DNA from: Triparma columacea
Taxonomy: Eukaryota > Sar > Bolidophyceae > Parmales > Triparmaceae
NCBI GenBank assembly: GCA_030267965.1
Contig: BRYA01000376.1
Span: 6,595 to 70,594, forward strand
Reading direction: 5' to 3'
Length of the DNA stretch: 64,000 bases
Positions 30,370 to 40,234 of the stretch are shown piece after piece. The translations under genes were made by a program, and so were the position numbers. Numbering within the stretch: position 1 is the stretch's first letter; each line of letters opens with the position of its first letter. Below the pieces are notes generated by a model. The model did not search any database, was not told where the DNA came from, and was given only the letters and a program-made list of their open reading frames with translations.

Positions 30370-31494
30370 ATGGGATCGAGCGAGAGCAAACGAAGTGAGC
30401 GGGATGAGATAAGTTTCGAGGAAGATGAAGAAGGTACGTCTGTCTTGGCCTCATCCGCTTGTGCAAACCTTAAAATCTTGACTAGGTTCCAAAACCTCCT
30501 TCCTTACCCCCCCCTTTTTCTTCCACTTCCGACAACCCCCGCGTCCTCAGAGTTAACGGACGAGCTTCGTGTTCAGTTGACCCGTCTCGTAGCCTACGCC
30601 GAGTCCGCCGACGTCTCCCTCCAGCAGGAGGTCGCCGAGAAGCTTGCGAACGAGGCCGTGAAGCCCAGCAGGCAGCGTCAGATCGTTGACGTCGGGGGCC
30701 TCCGCCTGCTCCTCCCGCTCACGCAGAGCGTGGACATGGAGGTGAGGAGGCTGGCGGCTCACGCGCTGGCGAACCTGAGCGTTAATGCGGAGAACCAGAT
30801 AACCATGGCGGGGGAGGGGGGGATTGACATGCTCGTGGACCTGCTGCAGAGCGAGGGGATCAATGCTGAGGCCGTGCATAGGCAGGCGTCAAAGGCGCTG
30901 GCTAACCTGGGCGTCAATGCCGTTAACAAGGAGAAGGTGAGAGGCGGTAAAACTGAATGGCGTAAACAACCATTTTTTGTTGAACGCAGAAGAAGACTCA
31001 ACTTACACACTCACGCGACGCCTTCCACCGGCCCGCTTCTCTCTCCGCTTCGCTCTCCGCTTCGCTCTCCTTGCGCTCTCCCTTGCTCGCTTCCCGCTTT
31101 CCACTCGCAGGTCCGAGAAGCCGATGGCATCCCCCCCTTGATCTACCTTGCAAAGTCCGACAATATATCCGTGAGCGTCGAGGCCATCGCCGCCCTCGCG
31201 AACCTCGCTGTCGACGACACGAACGAGGTCGACATCGCCCGGTTAGGGGGCCTGGAACCCATCCTCGACGGGGCCAGCAGCTCACATCTAGACCTACAGT
31301 CACAGTCTGCAAGGGCACTAAGGAACCTCTCCGTACACCCGGATAATAAGATAGCCATCAGGAAACTAAATGGGGTGCAGACACTTAGGGAACTTGTTAG
31401 ATCTACTGAAGATGATAGAATTAGGATGCAGGCCAGTAGGGCGCTGTCTAACCTTGAGACGGAGATGGATGAGGAGATGCATTCCCACAAGTGA
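30370..31494 (+). CDS. armadillo-repeat protein with N-myristoylation signal
   Basis: Three exons, 30370-30433, 30551-30936 and 31111-31494, give 277 residues. The start MGSSESKRSE fits an N-myristoyltransferase target (Gly2, Ser6, basic after), so membrane attachment through the N-terminus is likely. The rest is a stack of about five or six armadillo repeats with the usual LAAHALANLSVNAENQ, ASKALANLGVNAVNK, AIAALANLAVDDTNE and SARALRNLSVHPDNK helices. Such proteins are protein-binding scaffolds; the partner is unknown. Similar short ARM proteins with a myristoyl head (vacuolar Vac8-like layout) tether organelles or axonemal parts, but that is only an analogy. Confidence 0.88.
   Translation: MGSSESKRSERDEISFEEDEEGTSVLASSACANLKILTRFQNLLPYPPLFLPLPTTPASSELTDELRVQLTRLVAYAESADVSLQQEVAEKLANEAVKPSRQRQIVDVGGLRLLLPLTQSVDMEVRRLAAHALANLSVNAENQITMAGEGGIDMLVDLLQSEGINAEAVHRQASKALANLGVNAVNKEKVRGGKTEWRKQPFFVERRRRLNLHTHATPSTGPLLSPLRSPLRSPCALPCSLPAFHSQVREADGIPPLIYLAKSDNISVSVEAIAALANLAVDDTNEVDIARLGGLEPILDGASSSHLDLQSQSARALRNLSVHPDNKIAIRKLNGVQTLRELVRSTEDDRIRMQASRALSNLETEMDEEMHSHK
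31046..31067 (+). repeat. intronic CGCTTCGCTC pair
   Basis: Two copies of CGCTTCGCTC, 12 nt apart, lie in intron 2 of the armadillo gene, upstream of its 3' splice site. Confidence 0.8.
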
Positions 31495-31547
31495 TAAGAG
31501 AGGGTGGCATAAACGAACTAAGAAAGCTCCGCATCTTCGAATTTTTC

Positions 31548-31553
31548 AATAAA
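31548..31553 (+). terminator. candidate poly(A) signal AATAAA
   Basis: AATAAA lies 54 bp after the armadillo stop codon, in the gap before the convergent secreted-protein gene. Confidence 0.4.
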
Positions 31554-31617
31554 ATATAATATTGGGTTATTAGTGATGCCATTTACCGGCCTAACTAAAC
31601 ATTCCCTCTCCCCCCCC

Positions 31618-33491
31618 TCACCCTATCGCTTCCATCCTCCCTTCCTCGTCAACCGTGTAGTAACTAACGGTGGGATAGTGTTGTCTCATCGTCGCTTGTA
31701 TATGGCTCCGCCCCCTGCAGCAGGTGGGGGGGGAGTTACCGCAGCATAGCCTCTCGTCGCAGTCGTCCCAAAGGACCCTTTCTAAGGTAGGAGGCGAAGA
31801 TCCCTCCTCCTCCGCAGCACCACCCACCTCCTCCACAGAATCACCCCCCGACCCCCAGCAGCTAGCCTTAAGAATGTCAGCCACGCCCTGCTGGTATTTT
31901 GCCTCGTCGCTCCCCATAACCTGAGACTGGCTCAATATCTCCCTATACAATATCCCCGGGTGCGGTACTAGGTCCCCAAAGTCAACCTCCCCTCCCTCGT
32001 CCTCCTCCACCTCCCTCGCCCACGGTACGAATATGCCGCCCTCCAATTTCGCCGCCTCCGGCATGGATCCCTCGTCCGGTCCGAACCACATTACGTATCG
32101 TCTGTCAACAGAGCCGTCGTCAGCGAACTTACCGAGGGCAGCGTTGGCAGAGAGGATCTCCTCGTCCATGAATGTCTTGTAGACGATGCTTGGGGGGGAC
32201 CTGTTTATGCTCGATATAGAGACGTACCTAACCTCATAGTTCTCGGGCTCCCCAACGTAGGGTGAGGAGTAAAGGGAAACCGTGGACACTGGTAGGACCC
32301 CGCTTAGACGGGACCATAGGCTTGAAGACTTTGAAGGTTTTACCTGCTCAACGCACCCGTACAAGTAGGTGGCGTCCTTGTTCCTGAACTCCCCGTTCAT
32401 CTTGCTATTAGGTGGTAGGAACATGTTGTTGTCCGTGTTTGGTTCGAGCATGCAGTCCTTCCCAGGTTGCAAGCCCTGGTCGTACTCCTTGAAGCTGTCG
32501 GACCGGCCGTGGACGCAGTAGGGGAGGGTCTGCATGAGGCCGCCCTTAGCGTTCGTCCTCTTTAGGGCGGGGGGGCATACCCAGCCCCAACGTTTGGCCT
32601 GGTCCATGGCCTCGGATGAGGAGAGGGTGGACCCGAAGCAGGAGTCAAGTATGGGGGACATCTTGTTCTTGAACGTGTCGGAGGACTCGGGGAAAGGCTC
32701 GGGGTCGTAGAAGCGTAGGAAGAGGAAGAAGAACCCGCTCCTTTTGTTGATGGGGAGGGCGGCCAGCTCGTTGATGAAACCGTTGTCGTCGTAACGACCC
32801 CCGTGGGCGGTTATGCGCACGTCGAACGCGCCGTTAGGCTCCCTGAACTCCCCCGCCGTAGCGTTCGCGTAGACGTTCGAGTTCGACATGTACTCCGTCC
32901 TCACCTGGTAGTCCCTGACAGAGTCCACGGAGGCAGCGACGTTGTCGTAGGTCTGGAGGGAGAAGTAACGGACGTAGGGGAGCTGGGGACCGTTGAGGAC
33001 GAACTCGTCGTGCTTGTTGAAGTAGACGAGCATGGCCTGGTAGACAGAGTTCTGGTCTGGGAATGCCACATTCCAAGCGGATGTGGGGGAAGATAATTGA
33101 GAGTACTGATACCGCCAGGAACAGTAGGGGTACTTTACGTAGGTGTCCTTGGTGTCGAGATCCTCCGGGAGGTAGTCGTCCAAGTACTGCGGGGAGGCGA
33201 TGGGATGGGGGTTAATTTCCCATCATGATGTCAGCAGTTGAGAGGTTCGAAGATCCCCCTACAATAACATCTCACCTCAAGGGGTTCTATTCCCTGGAGC
33301 TCTGCATCCCTAAGAATAAACGCGCAGACTAAATCGCTAGTGTCCTCGTGCCGCGACAGACACGACCTCATGAATTTATCATTGACTGACGCCTGAGCAC
33401 TCCCACGGAGTTGCTGGAAATACTGCGCTGGATAGTCAGAACTGGCAGATATGACAGCCGGAAAGAGTAGAAGAGGTAAAATATTATGCAT
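31618..33491 (-). CDS. secreted protein of unknown function
   Basis: Two exons, 33491-33276 and 33186-31618 (phase 0; donor GTGAGA, acceptor CCGCAG), give 594 residues. A signal peptide (MHNILPLLLFPAVISASS) starts it. The body has spaced cysteines and the block QLPYVRYFSLQTYDN, which faintly recalls the strand in DUF1254/DUF1214 proteins; I would not assign it on that alone. Other recurring-looking segments are VVYNV-like strands and RYVMWFGPDEGS. No enzymatic motif is visible. It is probably extracellular, lumenal or vacuolar. The C-terminus has a Cys-rich cluster (DDCDERLCCGNSPPTCCRGR). Confidence 0.7.
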
Positions 33492-34073
33492 TAATCCCTA
33501 TGTTGTGCACGACGGGGACGGTGAGATGGATGTTTTTGAGGGATAAAGGGAGTGTCACAAGAGGGAATTCTGGCAAGGTTGGGCTGAAATCTCTGTTTGT
33601 TGCGTCCATCGAAGCCATAACCTAGCACCCGCGAGTGGTCGCGCTGGAGGGGATAGAGAGCCTAAGAGCGGACTCGATGAGGTCGTAAACATCAATCTTA
33701 CCATTCCCTCGTACGTTTTTTTGAGTCGCCGCTTTGGAGAAAGGTTCTCATTTCTCATTTTATTTTCCCCCTACTTTGGACCTTTGATTGAGCTCGCATT
33801 TCGCCTCAAAGTCCAACAAAATTAGGTGCGCTTGGTTGCGTACTTGCTTGCTGGGTTGTCTTAATCTCTCGTCTCTGCTCTCAATTTGATTTCCTTCTTC
33901 CCTTCGTTTCAATTCATTCGGTGGGGGTGTCCCATTCTCCTGGAGGAGGACAAGCGGCGGGTTGTTTGGGGCATTGCCGCTCCTGTTCCGGCAGAGGGCC
34001 GGGTAGAGAGTTAACCCTGAACGCTTCTTGCCAACCTCATCCCCCCCCTTCGCCCACCCTCCCCCAAGCAGAT
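33492..34073. promoter_or_regulatory. divergent intergenic region, secreted protein / IFT22
   Basis: This stretch separates two divergent genes. A CCCCAAGCAG just before the IFT22 ATG looks like a 3' splice site, so IFT22 probably has an intron in its 5' untranslated region. No supported coding sequence. Confidence 0.45.
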
Positions 34074-34728
34074 ATGGTCAAGCTCCTCATAGCAGGTCCC
34101 AAACAGGCCGGTAAAACCTCAATCGCCAATTTCCTCTCCGATAGTAGCCGCGCTAAGATCGGGGACGCGGGCGCCCCATACGAGCCCACCGCAGGGTGCA
34201 GAATTCTAGAGTTTGACGCTTCAAATGGAGGTGAGGGAGTAAGCGGTGGCGGAAATGAGCGGTTAAGAGAGTAACTAATAAACGATCCCCCCCATTCCCC
34301 CCTTTCCACCTCCCCCCACACCGGTCTCAGCCTCCGTTGAGCTTTGGGACGTGTCTGGCGACCAGCAGTACGAGTCCTGCTGGCCCGCGATAACCCAGGG
34401 CGTTACATCCCTCGGTGCTCCCTCCTCAACTTCCCCCGTCGACGGGGTAATCCTCGTCTACAACCCCGAGTTCCCTACCCACGACACCGAGGTGGGCCTC
34501 TGGTACGACGCGTTTGTGAAGAACTGCGACCTCCCAGACTCCAAGTGCCTGGTTTTCACGCACAGGGGGGACCCGAAGGGGGGGTTCAGGAGCAGGCCGC
34601 CACCGAAGCTGGAGGGGTGCGTGGTGCACAATACGACGTTCTCGAGCACGATGGAGATCAGGGAACACTTTGAGAACTTCCTTCAAGGGGCGGTGGGGGG
34701 GGGGGGGGGAGGGATGAGGAGGAAATAG
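34074..34728 (+). CDS. IFT22: IFT22/RABL5 small GTPase of intraflagellar transport
   Basis: Two exons, 34074-34230 and 34331-34728 (phase 1), give 184 residues, nearly the same length as animal IFT22. Visible features are the P-loop GPKQAGKTSIANFLSDSS, RILEFD, and SVELWDVSGDQQYESCWPAI, where the Rab-type switch II DTAG is altered, as in IFT22. Later come DGVILVYNPEFPTH and FTHR. IFT22 belongs to the IFT-B complex that carries cargo along the axoneme, so the organism should build a flagellum at some stage. The end carries a Gly run and MRRK with no Cys prenylation box, as expected for the family. Confidence 0.9.
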
Positions 34729-34735
34729 AACAGAA

Positions 34736-34741
34736 AATAAA
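34736..34741 (+). terminator. candidate poly(A) signal AATAAA
   Basis: AATAAA lies 8 bp after the IFT22 stop codon, in the short gap before the convergent HAD-like gene. Confidence 0.35.
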
Positions 34742-34859
34742 AGGTATGGGAAAGGATCTCCTGACCGAACAACGCTGGAACGTGTGTGTAAAATAATAGC
34801 AGCAGAGCCATTGAGGAAAATAAAGCATATATAATTACAAAAAAACGGGTGTGTGAGTG

Positions 34860-35348
34860 TCACCCCCCCGTTCTTAAATGTTCCAGTGCTTCGTCCACAT
34901 CTCTCTCACTCAGTCCGCTCTCTGGGTTGCACTTGATGAACTTTGCGTCAGTTATCTCCTCAATTTCCTTGAGGTTGAGATCATCTAAAATGACCTTGGG
35001 TGCCTCTGTGGGGTTTTCGGAAAGGTAAGAAGCGATCTCCCTGACCCTCACGGCCTCCCGGCTCTCTCCGCATTTGCGGGTGTTGTCGAGGGTGGAGAAT
35101 ACAGGCGTAAAGCCCTTGATGGTGGAGCCCCTCTCCAGGCCCACCTTGGCGAAGTGGTCGTGAAGGACTTCCATGTAGCTCTCATCCCTCCTCCAGGTGC
35201 TGCTTATCACTACGCAAGCTCCTGTGGAGGTGATAAGGTGGGCGAGGCGCTTTACTAACTTGGGATGGAGAGTGGAAGGGTGGGCGGTGAACATCATATC
35301 TGTATTGAGGACCCCATCTATGTCGAGGAAAATGATGGGTTGTTGCAT
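34860..35348 (-). CDS. HAD-fold phosphatase-like protein
   Basis: A single exon of 162 residues. The HAD motif I, IIFLDIDGVLN, gives catalytic Asp9 and Asp11. Motif II is seen in ACVVISSTWR, and KVILDDLN is the acidic motif IV. The layout (IFLDIDGVLN then VISSTWRR) is that of the small HAD group found as a domain in Swiss-army-knife RNA-repair proteins and as stand-alone proteins in many microbes. A phosphatase or phosphotransfer role is expected; the substrate is unknown. No targeting peptide. It is convergent with IFT22. Confidence 0.82.
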   Translation of the reverse strand: MQQPIIFLDIDGVLNTDMMFTAHPSTLHPKLVKRLAHLITSTGACVVISSTWRRDESYMEVLHDHFAKVGLERGSTIKGFTPVFSTLDNTRKCGESREAVRVREIASYLSENPTEAPKVILDDLNLKEIEEITDAKFIKCNPESGLSERDVDEALEHLRTGG

Positions 35349-35990
35349 CTATTGTGTTTTGGAGAAAGTGGGGTGGGATTTGAGGGTGAGGGGTTGAGGG
35401 ATGAGGGGTGAGGGGTGAGGGACGAGGGACGAGGGATGAGGGATGAAGGGTTGTTTGTGGTTGTTCTATAAATTAAATCTCTCAGACAATTTGAGTAAAT
35501 GTTATCGTTCAGTAGTAGCGTGTTAAGCTATCATCAGTCGAAAGATGGTATTAATTCATGTTCTTCATTGAGATTACGACAATAATAAGACTTATCATTC
35601 TTGGTCCCGTCGTGAGGCCACAGAGTGTGCTCTGATTATTCGCATACAGACAACTAGAGGATATATAACTTTGTCTGTGTGTATATATGTGTATAAACGA
35701 GCGCGTGAGTGCAATTTTATGCACCTAACTTACTCACATGTCCCCTAATCCCCCTAATCCACACATTCACAAATCTGGGGCTCCCTTTGCCTGGCCCACT
35801 TCTCCTCGCTCCAATCTTACCCCTTATCGTCACCATTCCTCCCCGCCGGACACCTTTCCTCCTCCTCATCCTCCTAATCCTCCTTAATCTTACCACTACC
35901 TACTCTCTTTCCTCCCCAAACACCCTGCTGACAAAGCCCCAACCCAACCCCCCTCTTCATCCCGACATCACCCCACCCAACCCTCTTCCA
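35349..35990. promoter_or_regulatory. divergent region and uncertain NTT 5' end
   Basis: This region lies between the HAD-like start and the first ATG of the NTT frame. It contains the G-rich minisatellite, a TG/TA-rich patch near 35675-35695, and an ATG-less frame (35709-35990) encoding a hydrophobic stretch (RTPFLLLILLILLNLTTTYS) that would suit a plastid signal peptide of the NTT protein. Confidence 0.5.
35381..35452 (+). repeat. purine-rich GAGGG(A/G)YGAGG minisatellite
   Basis: Roughly nine degenerate copies of a TGAGGG/CGAGGG unit follow one another just upstream of the HAD-like start codon. All Gs lie on the plus strand, so a quadruplex is possible. Confidence 0.75.
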
Positions 35991-37541
35991 ATGCCTTCAA
36001 TAACAGGCGGCTCAACCCCATCTGGCCTTCGACATGCCATCTTTCCCATCTATGGGCGCGAAATTTTCAAGTTCGTCCTGATAGCTGGTATAAAGTTCTT
36101 TGTGGTGTTTGTCCTTACCTTGACCCGTGACACCAAGGACACCCTCATGGTGACGGAGTGCGGGGCCGAGGCCATAGCCTTCATGAAGGTTTACGGCGTC
36201 CTCCCCTGCGCCGCGGGGTTCATAGCCCTGTACTCCAAGCTGGACCAGCTGTTCGGAGACAACAAGGCTGGGTTGTTCTACGCGACTTGCCTGCCGTTCT
36301 TCGCCTTCTTTGTGCTGTTCGACAGAGTCATATACCCCAACAAAGACTTCCTGCACCCGTCCATGGACGCCGTGGTCTCTGTCGTGGGTTCCTCGGGCGT
36401 ATTCAGCAAGATAATTGCCCACTGGACGTCTGCTCTCTTCTACGTGGTCTCTGAGCTGTACTCCTCTGTCTCCATCGGCATCCTCTTCTGGGGTTACGCC
36501 AACTCCGTCGTCGGCGTCGACCAGGCCCGCCGCTTCTATCCTCTCTTCGGTCAGATGTCGTCGCTGGGCCCGATCGCAGCGGGGCAATATGTGGTGCATT
36601 ACGCAAGCAAGGCGAAAGACTTTCAGGGGAGCCTAGACAGGCTGACGGCGATCATCACGCTCAGCGGGTTTGGGATATGTGCGTTCCATGCGATGAGCGA
36701 GAGGTTCCTTTCCAGTTCAAGTGGCGCCTCCGCCTCCCCAGCCAAGGCGGCCAAGAAGGCCAAGCCCAAGATGAGCATGGCGGAGTCCTTCTCCTTCCTA
36801 GCCTCCTCCCCCTACCTCCGCCTTCTCGCCACCCTGGTCGTGGGTTACGGTCTGAGCATAAACTTCACTGAGATAATCTGGAAGAGCCTGGTTAAGAAGC
36901 AGTACCCGAGCGCGATGGAGTACCAGCACTTCATGGGAACCTTCAGCTCCGTCGTCGGCGTCACGACATTCTTAGTGATCTTCCTCGGTGGGAACATCAT
37001 CAAGCACCTCGGTTGGAAGACGGGCGCCCTCGCGACCCCAGCCATAATGAGCATTTTGGCAGTCCCTTTCTTCGGATGCCTCCTTATAGGGGGGGTGGAC
37101 AACCCAACGAGCCTGAAGGTCGCGGTGATTATTGGGACTATTCAGAGCCTGCTTAGCAAGGTGAGTGAGGGGTGTTGAGACACATGCAACTGCTTTTAAC
37201 CTCGTTTCATCCAGCGTCATTCCAACCCCTTCACTATTCGCTTTCGCTCATCGCAGGCGACGAAGTACGCGCTGTTCGACCCGACCACACAGATGGCCTA
37301 CATTCCCCTCGACTCTGATAGCAAGGTGAAGGGCAAGGCTGCCATCGACGTCCTCGGAAGCAGGCTAGGAAAGTCCGGGGGGTCGCTGATCCAGCAGTTC
37401 CTCGTGCTGGGGTTCGGAGATATTATCAAAGCGGGACCGGCGGTCATGGCGATATTTTACGCGGTGCTTATCACGTGGATGACGAGCGCCAGAAAACTCA
37501 GCGTACTATTCGAGGAAATGTCGAACAACAAGCGGAAATAA
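35991..37541 (+). CDS. plastid-type ATP/ADP translocase (NTT family)
   Basis: Two exons, 35991-37160 and 37257-37541 (phase 0; donor GTGAGT, acceptor TCGCAG), give 484 residues from the first in-frame ATG. Family motifs are plain: LTRDTKDTLMVTECGAEAI at the start of the core, FGQMSSLGPIAAGQY, and AYIPLDSDSKVKGKAAIDVL with GSRLGKSGGS before the last helices. There are about twelve membrane segments. NTT proteins exchange ATP for ADP plus phosphate, or move nucleotides, across the plastid envelope. The protein should start upstream: the same frame continues back to 35709 with a signal-like hydrophobic segment but has no ATG there. A missed first exon or a non-ATG start is likely, so the N-terminus given is provisional. 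Confidence 0.93.
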
Positions 37542-37630
37542 ATTAGGCTAATTCTCATTCCTTGTTATATAAAGAATCTAAACGAAGAACTTCAAGCTTA
37601 AAATACTGAAACATAGCTTACAAGCGACCT

Positions 37631-39071
37631 TTACTTCTTCTCATCGTCTCCATTCCCTCCCCTTCCATCCTCCTCTTCCCCCCTTTGCCTCCCCACGAAC
37701 CTCCCCTCGTCGTTGAACATTTCCAGCGTCGGCATCCTCTGGCTGACCTGCTTGCTGACGAACGGTATCCCCCCCGGCTCCCTCCCCGCTAGGCTGCTCC
37801 CCACGCAGTAGAGGAGCACGCCGATGAGGCCAAAGAAGACGGCATCGTCAAGGACCTCCCCGACACCCGGTGGTATCTGAACTCCGAGGGCGGGAAGGCC
37901 GGCCTTCCCGATACCCCCCAGGAGACCTGGTACGATGAGAGCTATGTCCACCCAGATCGCCTGGGAGAGGTTCCACCGGATAAGGCGGTTGAGCTTGGGG
38001 TTGTTGGAGAGGAAGTTAATGGCGAAGAAGGCGATGAAGCCGGAGAAGGGGATGTTACGGTAGATTACGTAGAGGAGGGCGACTACATTTATTACAGGGT
38101 TGACCTCATCCTGGAGGAGGAACCTGCCGTACTGGAGCCCGTCAAGGAGAGGAAAGAGGTAGGGAAGGATGGACAATATCTTGTCAGAAGTTGTTGGGGG
38201 TTGCTCGTTTAGGAAGGCTAACCTAGCCTCGGCTTTCTCGGCAGCCTCCTTTGCCTCCTTTGCCTCCAATGCAGCCTGCTTTAGGTTGTCCTTCTCCTCC
38301 CTTATATAACTCTCAATCCTGGTCCCCATCTCCCTAATACTGCGGGGACGCCGAAAAGGGGCGAAGTGACAAGCGAAAGAAAGAGGGTGGGAATACGTTG
38401 AGTTAGTTGTGAGTTAGATTAGTTCTGATTTTCCGCACTCTTCCTCGTCACACCCTCCGCCTCACCTCAGCTTGAACTCTGAGGCATCAATCACGTCGTT
38501 CCCGTCCTTATCGAGGTCGCTAAATAGACGCTTCACCGCAGCCTCGTCCAAAGAGTCGGCCTTAAACTGCTTCTTCAGGCCGTCCACGAGCTCCTCGTAG
38601 CTCACAACCCCATCATCATTCGTGTCAAATTTGGCAAACACAGCCTGGACCTGTTGTGCCTTTTCCGCGGCTCTAGCGGCCTCAATCGAAGCAGCTGTGA
38701 ATGAGAAAGTCGGATTGAGTGTTGGGGTTAGCCAAATCCTTCGAATCAAAAAAATTCAACGAGGTGTCGGCCTTTGGATCTCCGACTCAACTGTCCCAAG
38801 ACTGATTATTCAAGCAACGAATAAAGCAGCATTCACCAAGAAAGTATCACTCACCTTCCTTCCTCAGCTCTTCCGCTTTTGCAAGTAGGGCCTCGACGTC
38901 CTCGTCCCCTGGGCTCATCCTCAAAAAAGACACCGATCGGCGAGGGTAGTTTGTGTCGTGATGACGTTGAACTAAAGTCCGAGGGGCAATACCCCTGTGT
39001 TGTATTAGTTGTATATTGGGCCTGAAGGCCGCAGCACCGAGTACTAAGAATGTGGCGATGACAAATCTCAT
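37631..39071 (-). CDS. EF-hand-Tic20 fusion, putative plastid import channel subunit
   Basis: Three exons, 39071-38855, 38694-38466 and 38339-37631, give 384 residues. The N-terminus MRFVIATFLVLGAAAFRPN is a signal peptide ending in the heterokont plastid motif (Ala-Phe at the cleavage point), followed by a basic Ser/Arg transit-like region. Two EF-hands sit at about residues 97-108 (DTNDDGVVSYEE) and 133-144 (DKDGNDVIDASE), with all calcium ligands. A charged helix follows (KEAKEAAEKAEARLAFL). The last part, about 203-330, has the Tic20 signature: VIYRNIPFSGFIAFFAINFL, NNPKLNRLIRWNLSQAIWVD and IALIVPGLLGG, with four hydrophobic segments. Tic20 is part of the inner-envelope protein import channel. 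Calcium sensing joined to it is inference. Confidence 0.88.
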
Positions 39072-39197
39072 TCTTTTATGCCACCTCTTGCTTTTTGCTC
39101 CAAAAGTGAGTCACCAAATTTGGCTAATTTTTAAACTTAGAGGGCTTCTCTAACGTTCCCTACTTGCTACGCCTCTTTCTTTTGTGTTGAATCTTCG
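39072..39197. promoter_or_regulatory. 126-bp bidirectional promoter of two plastid-protein genes
   Basis: The starts of the EF-hand-Tic20 and CGLD27 genes lie back to back, 126 bp apart. Both products are plastid-bound, so shared control is likely. I could not name specific sites. Confidence 0.6.
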
Positions 39198-40152
39198 ATG
39201 AGCCGCATATTTACTGCTCTCTTAGCGCTGGTTGTTCTTCTTGATCAAGTGTGCCGCACGCATTCCTTCACTTTTTCCATTTCTCCTCTCCAAAATCGGC
39301 CACAAACACGCTTGTGCTTCGACGGTGGTGACAGTGCTGATCGTAGGAAGTTGGGAGAGTTCAAGAAGTTCAAAGGCGACGAGGTGATACCTGAGGAACA
39401 GCTGCCGATCCTCGAGTACCAGAATCTGCTCGATGAGCCTTTTTTCGACTGGGCTACGGAGGGCGGGGGTCTTGTGACCAAGTTGAGCGTGTTATACGGG
39501 GTCCTGTTCGCCGCGGTCTGCTACCCGATCTCTTGTCAGACCTGGACAATGGATGGCTACATACTGCAAAGGTTGACTGCGAGCAATATTGGGGCGTTGG
39601 GGACGGTTCTGGTGTTCCTAGTTAGGTTATTTAGCGGTTGGAGCTACATTGGCTCTAGGCTGAAATCAGACTTTGTCATTTACGAGGAGACTGGATGGTA
39701 TGATGGTGCTGTTGAGAAAAAGTCAAAGGAGGCAAAGGTGAGGACAAACTGTACACAAACCACTCCGTAAGTTCCCCCCACTAACCCCCCCGCGCGCGCG
39801 TCTCTGCTCCAGATGCGTGACACTCTTGTCTACAATGATGACGTGCGCCCTGTTGTCGACAGGCTGAAGACCATCTGTCTGGCCCTTGCAGCGACGTGGG
39901 CCCTCAGCGCGGGCCTATTTGCCAATGTCGCGAGCATGAAGCCCATATTCAATGAGTACGATCCTAATTTTATCAACCAGCTCAACGCCAACGATGACCT
40001 TGCAGAGATTGCGGCCAAGAAAGGTGAGAATGTCCGCTACATAGGTGCCTGCTTCTCGTTTGACTAACCCCCATTGAGCAGCCAACGGCAGGCCCACCTA
40101 CTGTGATTCGCGTTACTACAAGGCGGTGGCAGGTGGCGGGCAGGGATGCTAA
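39198..40152 (+). CDS. CGLD27/Ycf36-like plastid membrane protein (DUF1230)
   Basis: Three exons, 39198-39737, 39813-40023 and 40082-40152, give 273 residues. A signal peptide ending near THSF and a short transit region suggest plastid delivery. The mature part carries the DUF1230 pattern: IPEEQLPILEYQNL, FFDWA, then two membrane segments, YIGSRLKSDFVIYEETGWYD, MRDTLVYNDDVRPVVDRLK, another membrane segment and the conserved end CDSRYYKAVAGG. The last exon, 71 nt, supplies that end. CGLD27 is named as conserved in the green lineage and diatoms; in plants it is linked to iron shortage, but its biochemical role is not settled. Confidence 0.9.
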
Positions 40153-40234
40153 TCGAAACAACGAGGCGCACCAATGACTATCAATCAAACAACCCTAAAC
40201 GAAATATTTTTTGACTTCAACAACAACATCACTT

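Noticed and set aside
33555..33758. 67-codon minus-strand frame upstream of the secreted-protein gene
   Set aside because: No recognisable pattern, and it sits in the divergent promoter region.
33921..34073. In-frame extension upstream of the IFT22 ATG
   Set aside because: IFT22 proteins begin right at the P-loop strand, and a 3' splice site precedes the ATG, so this is more likely a leader intron.
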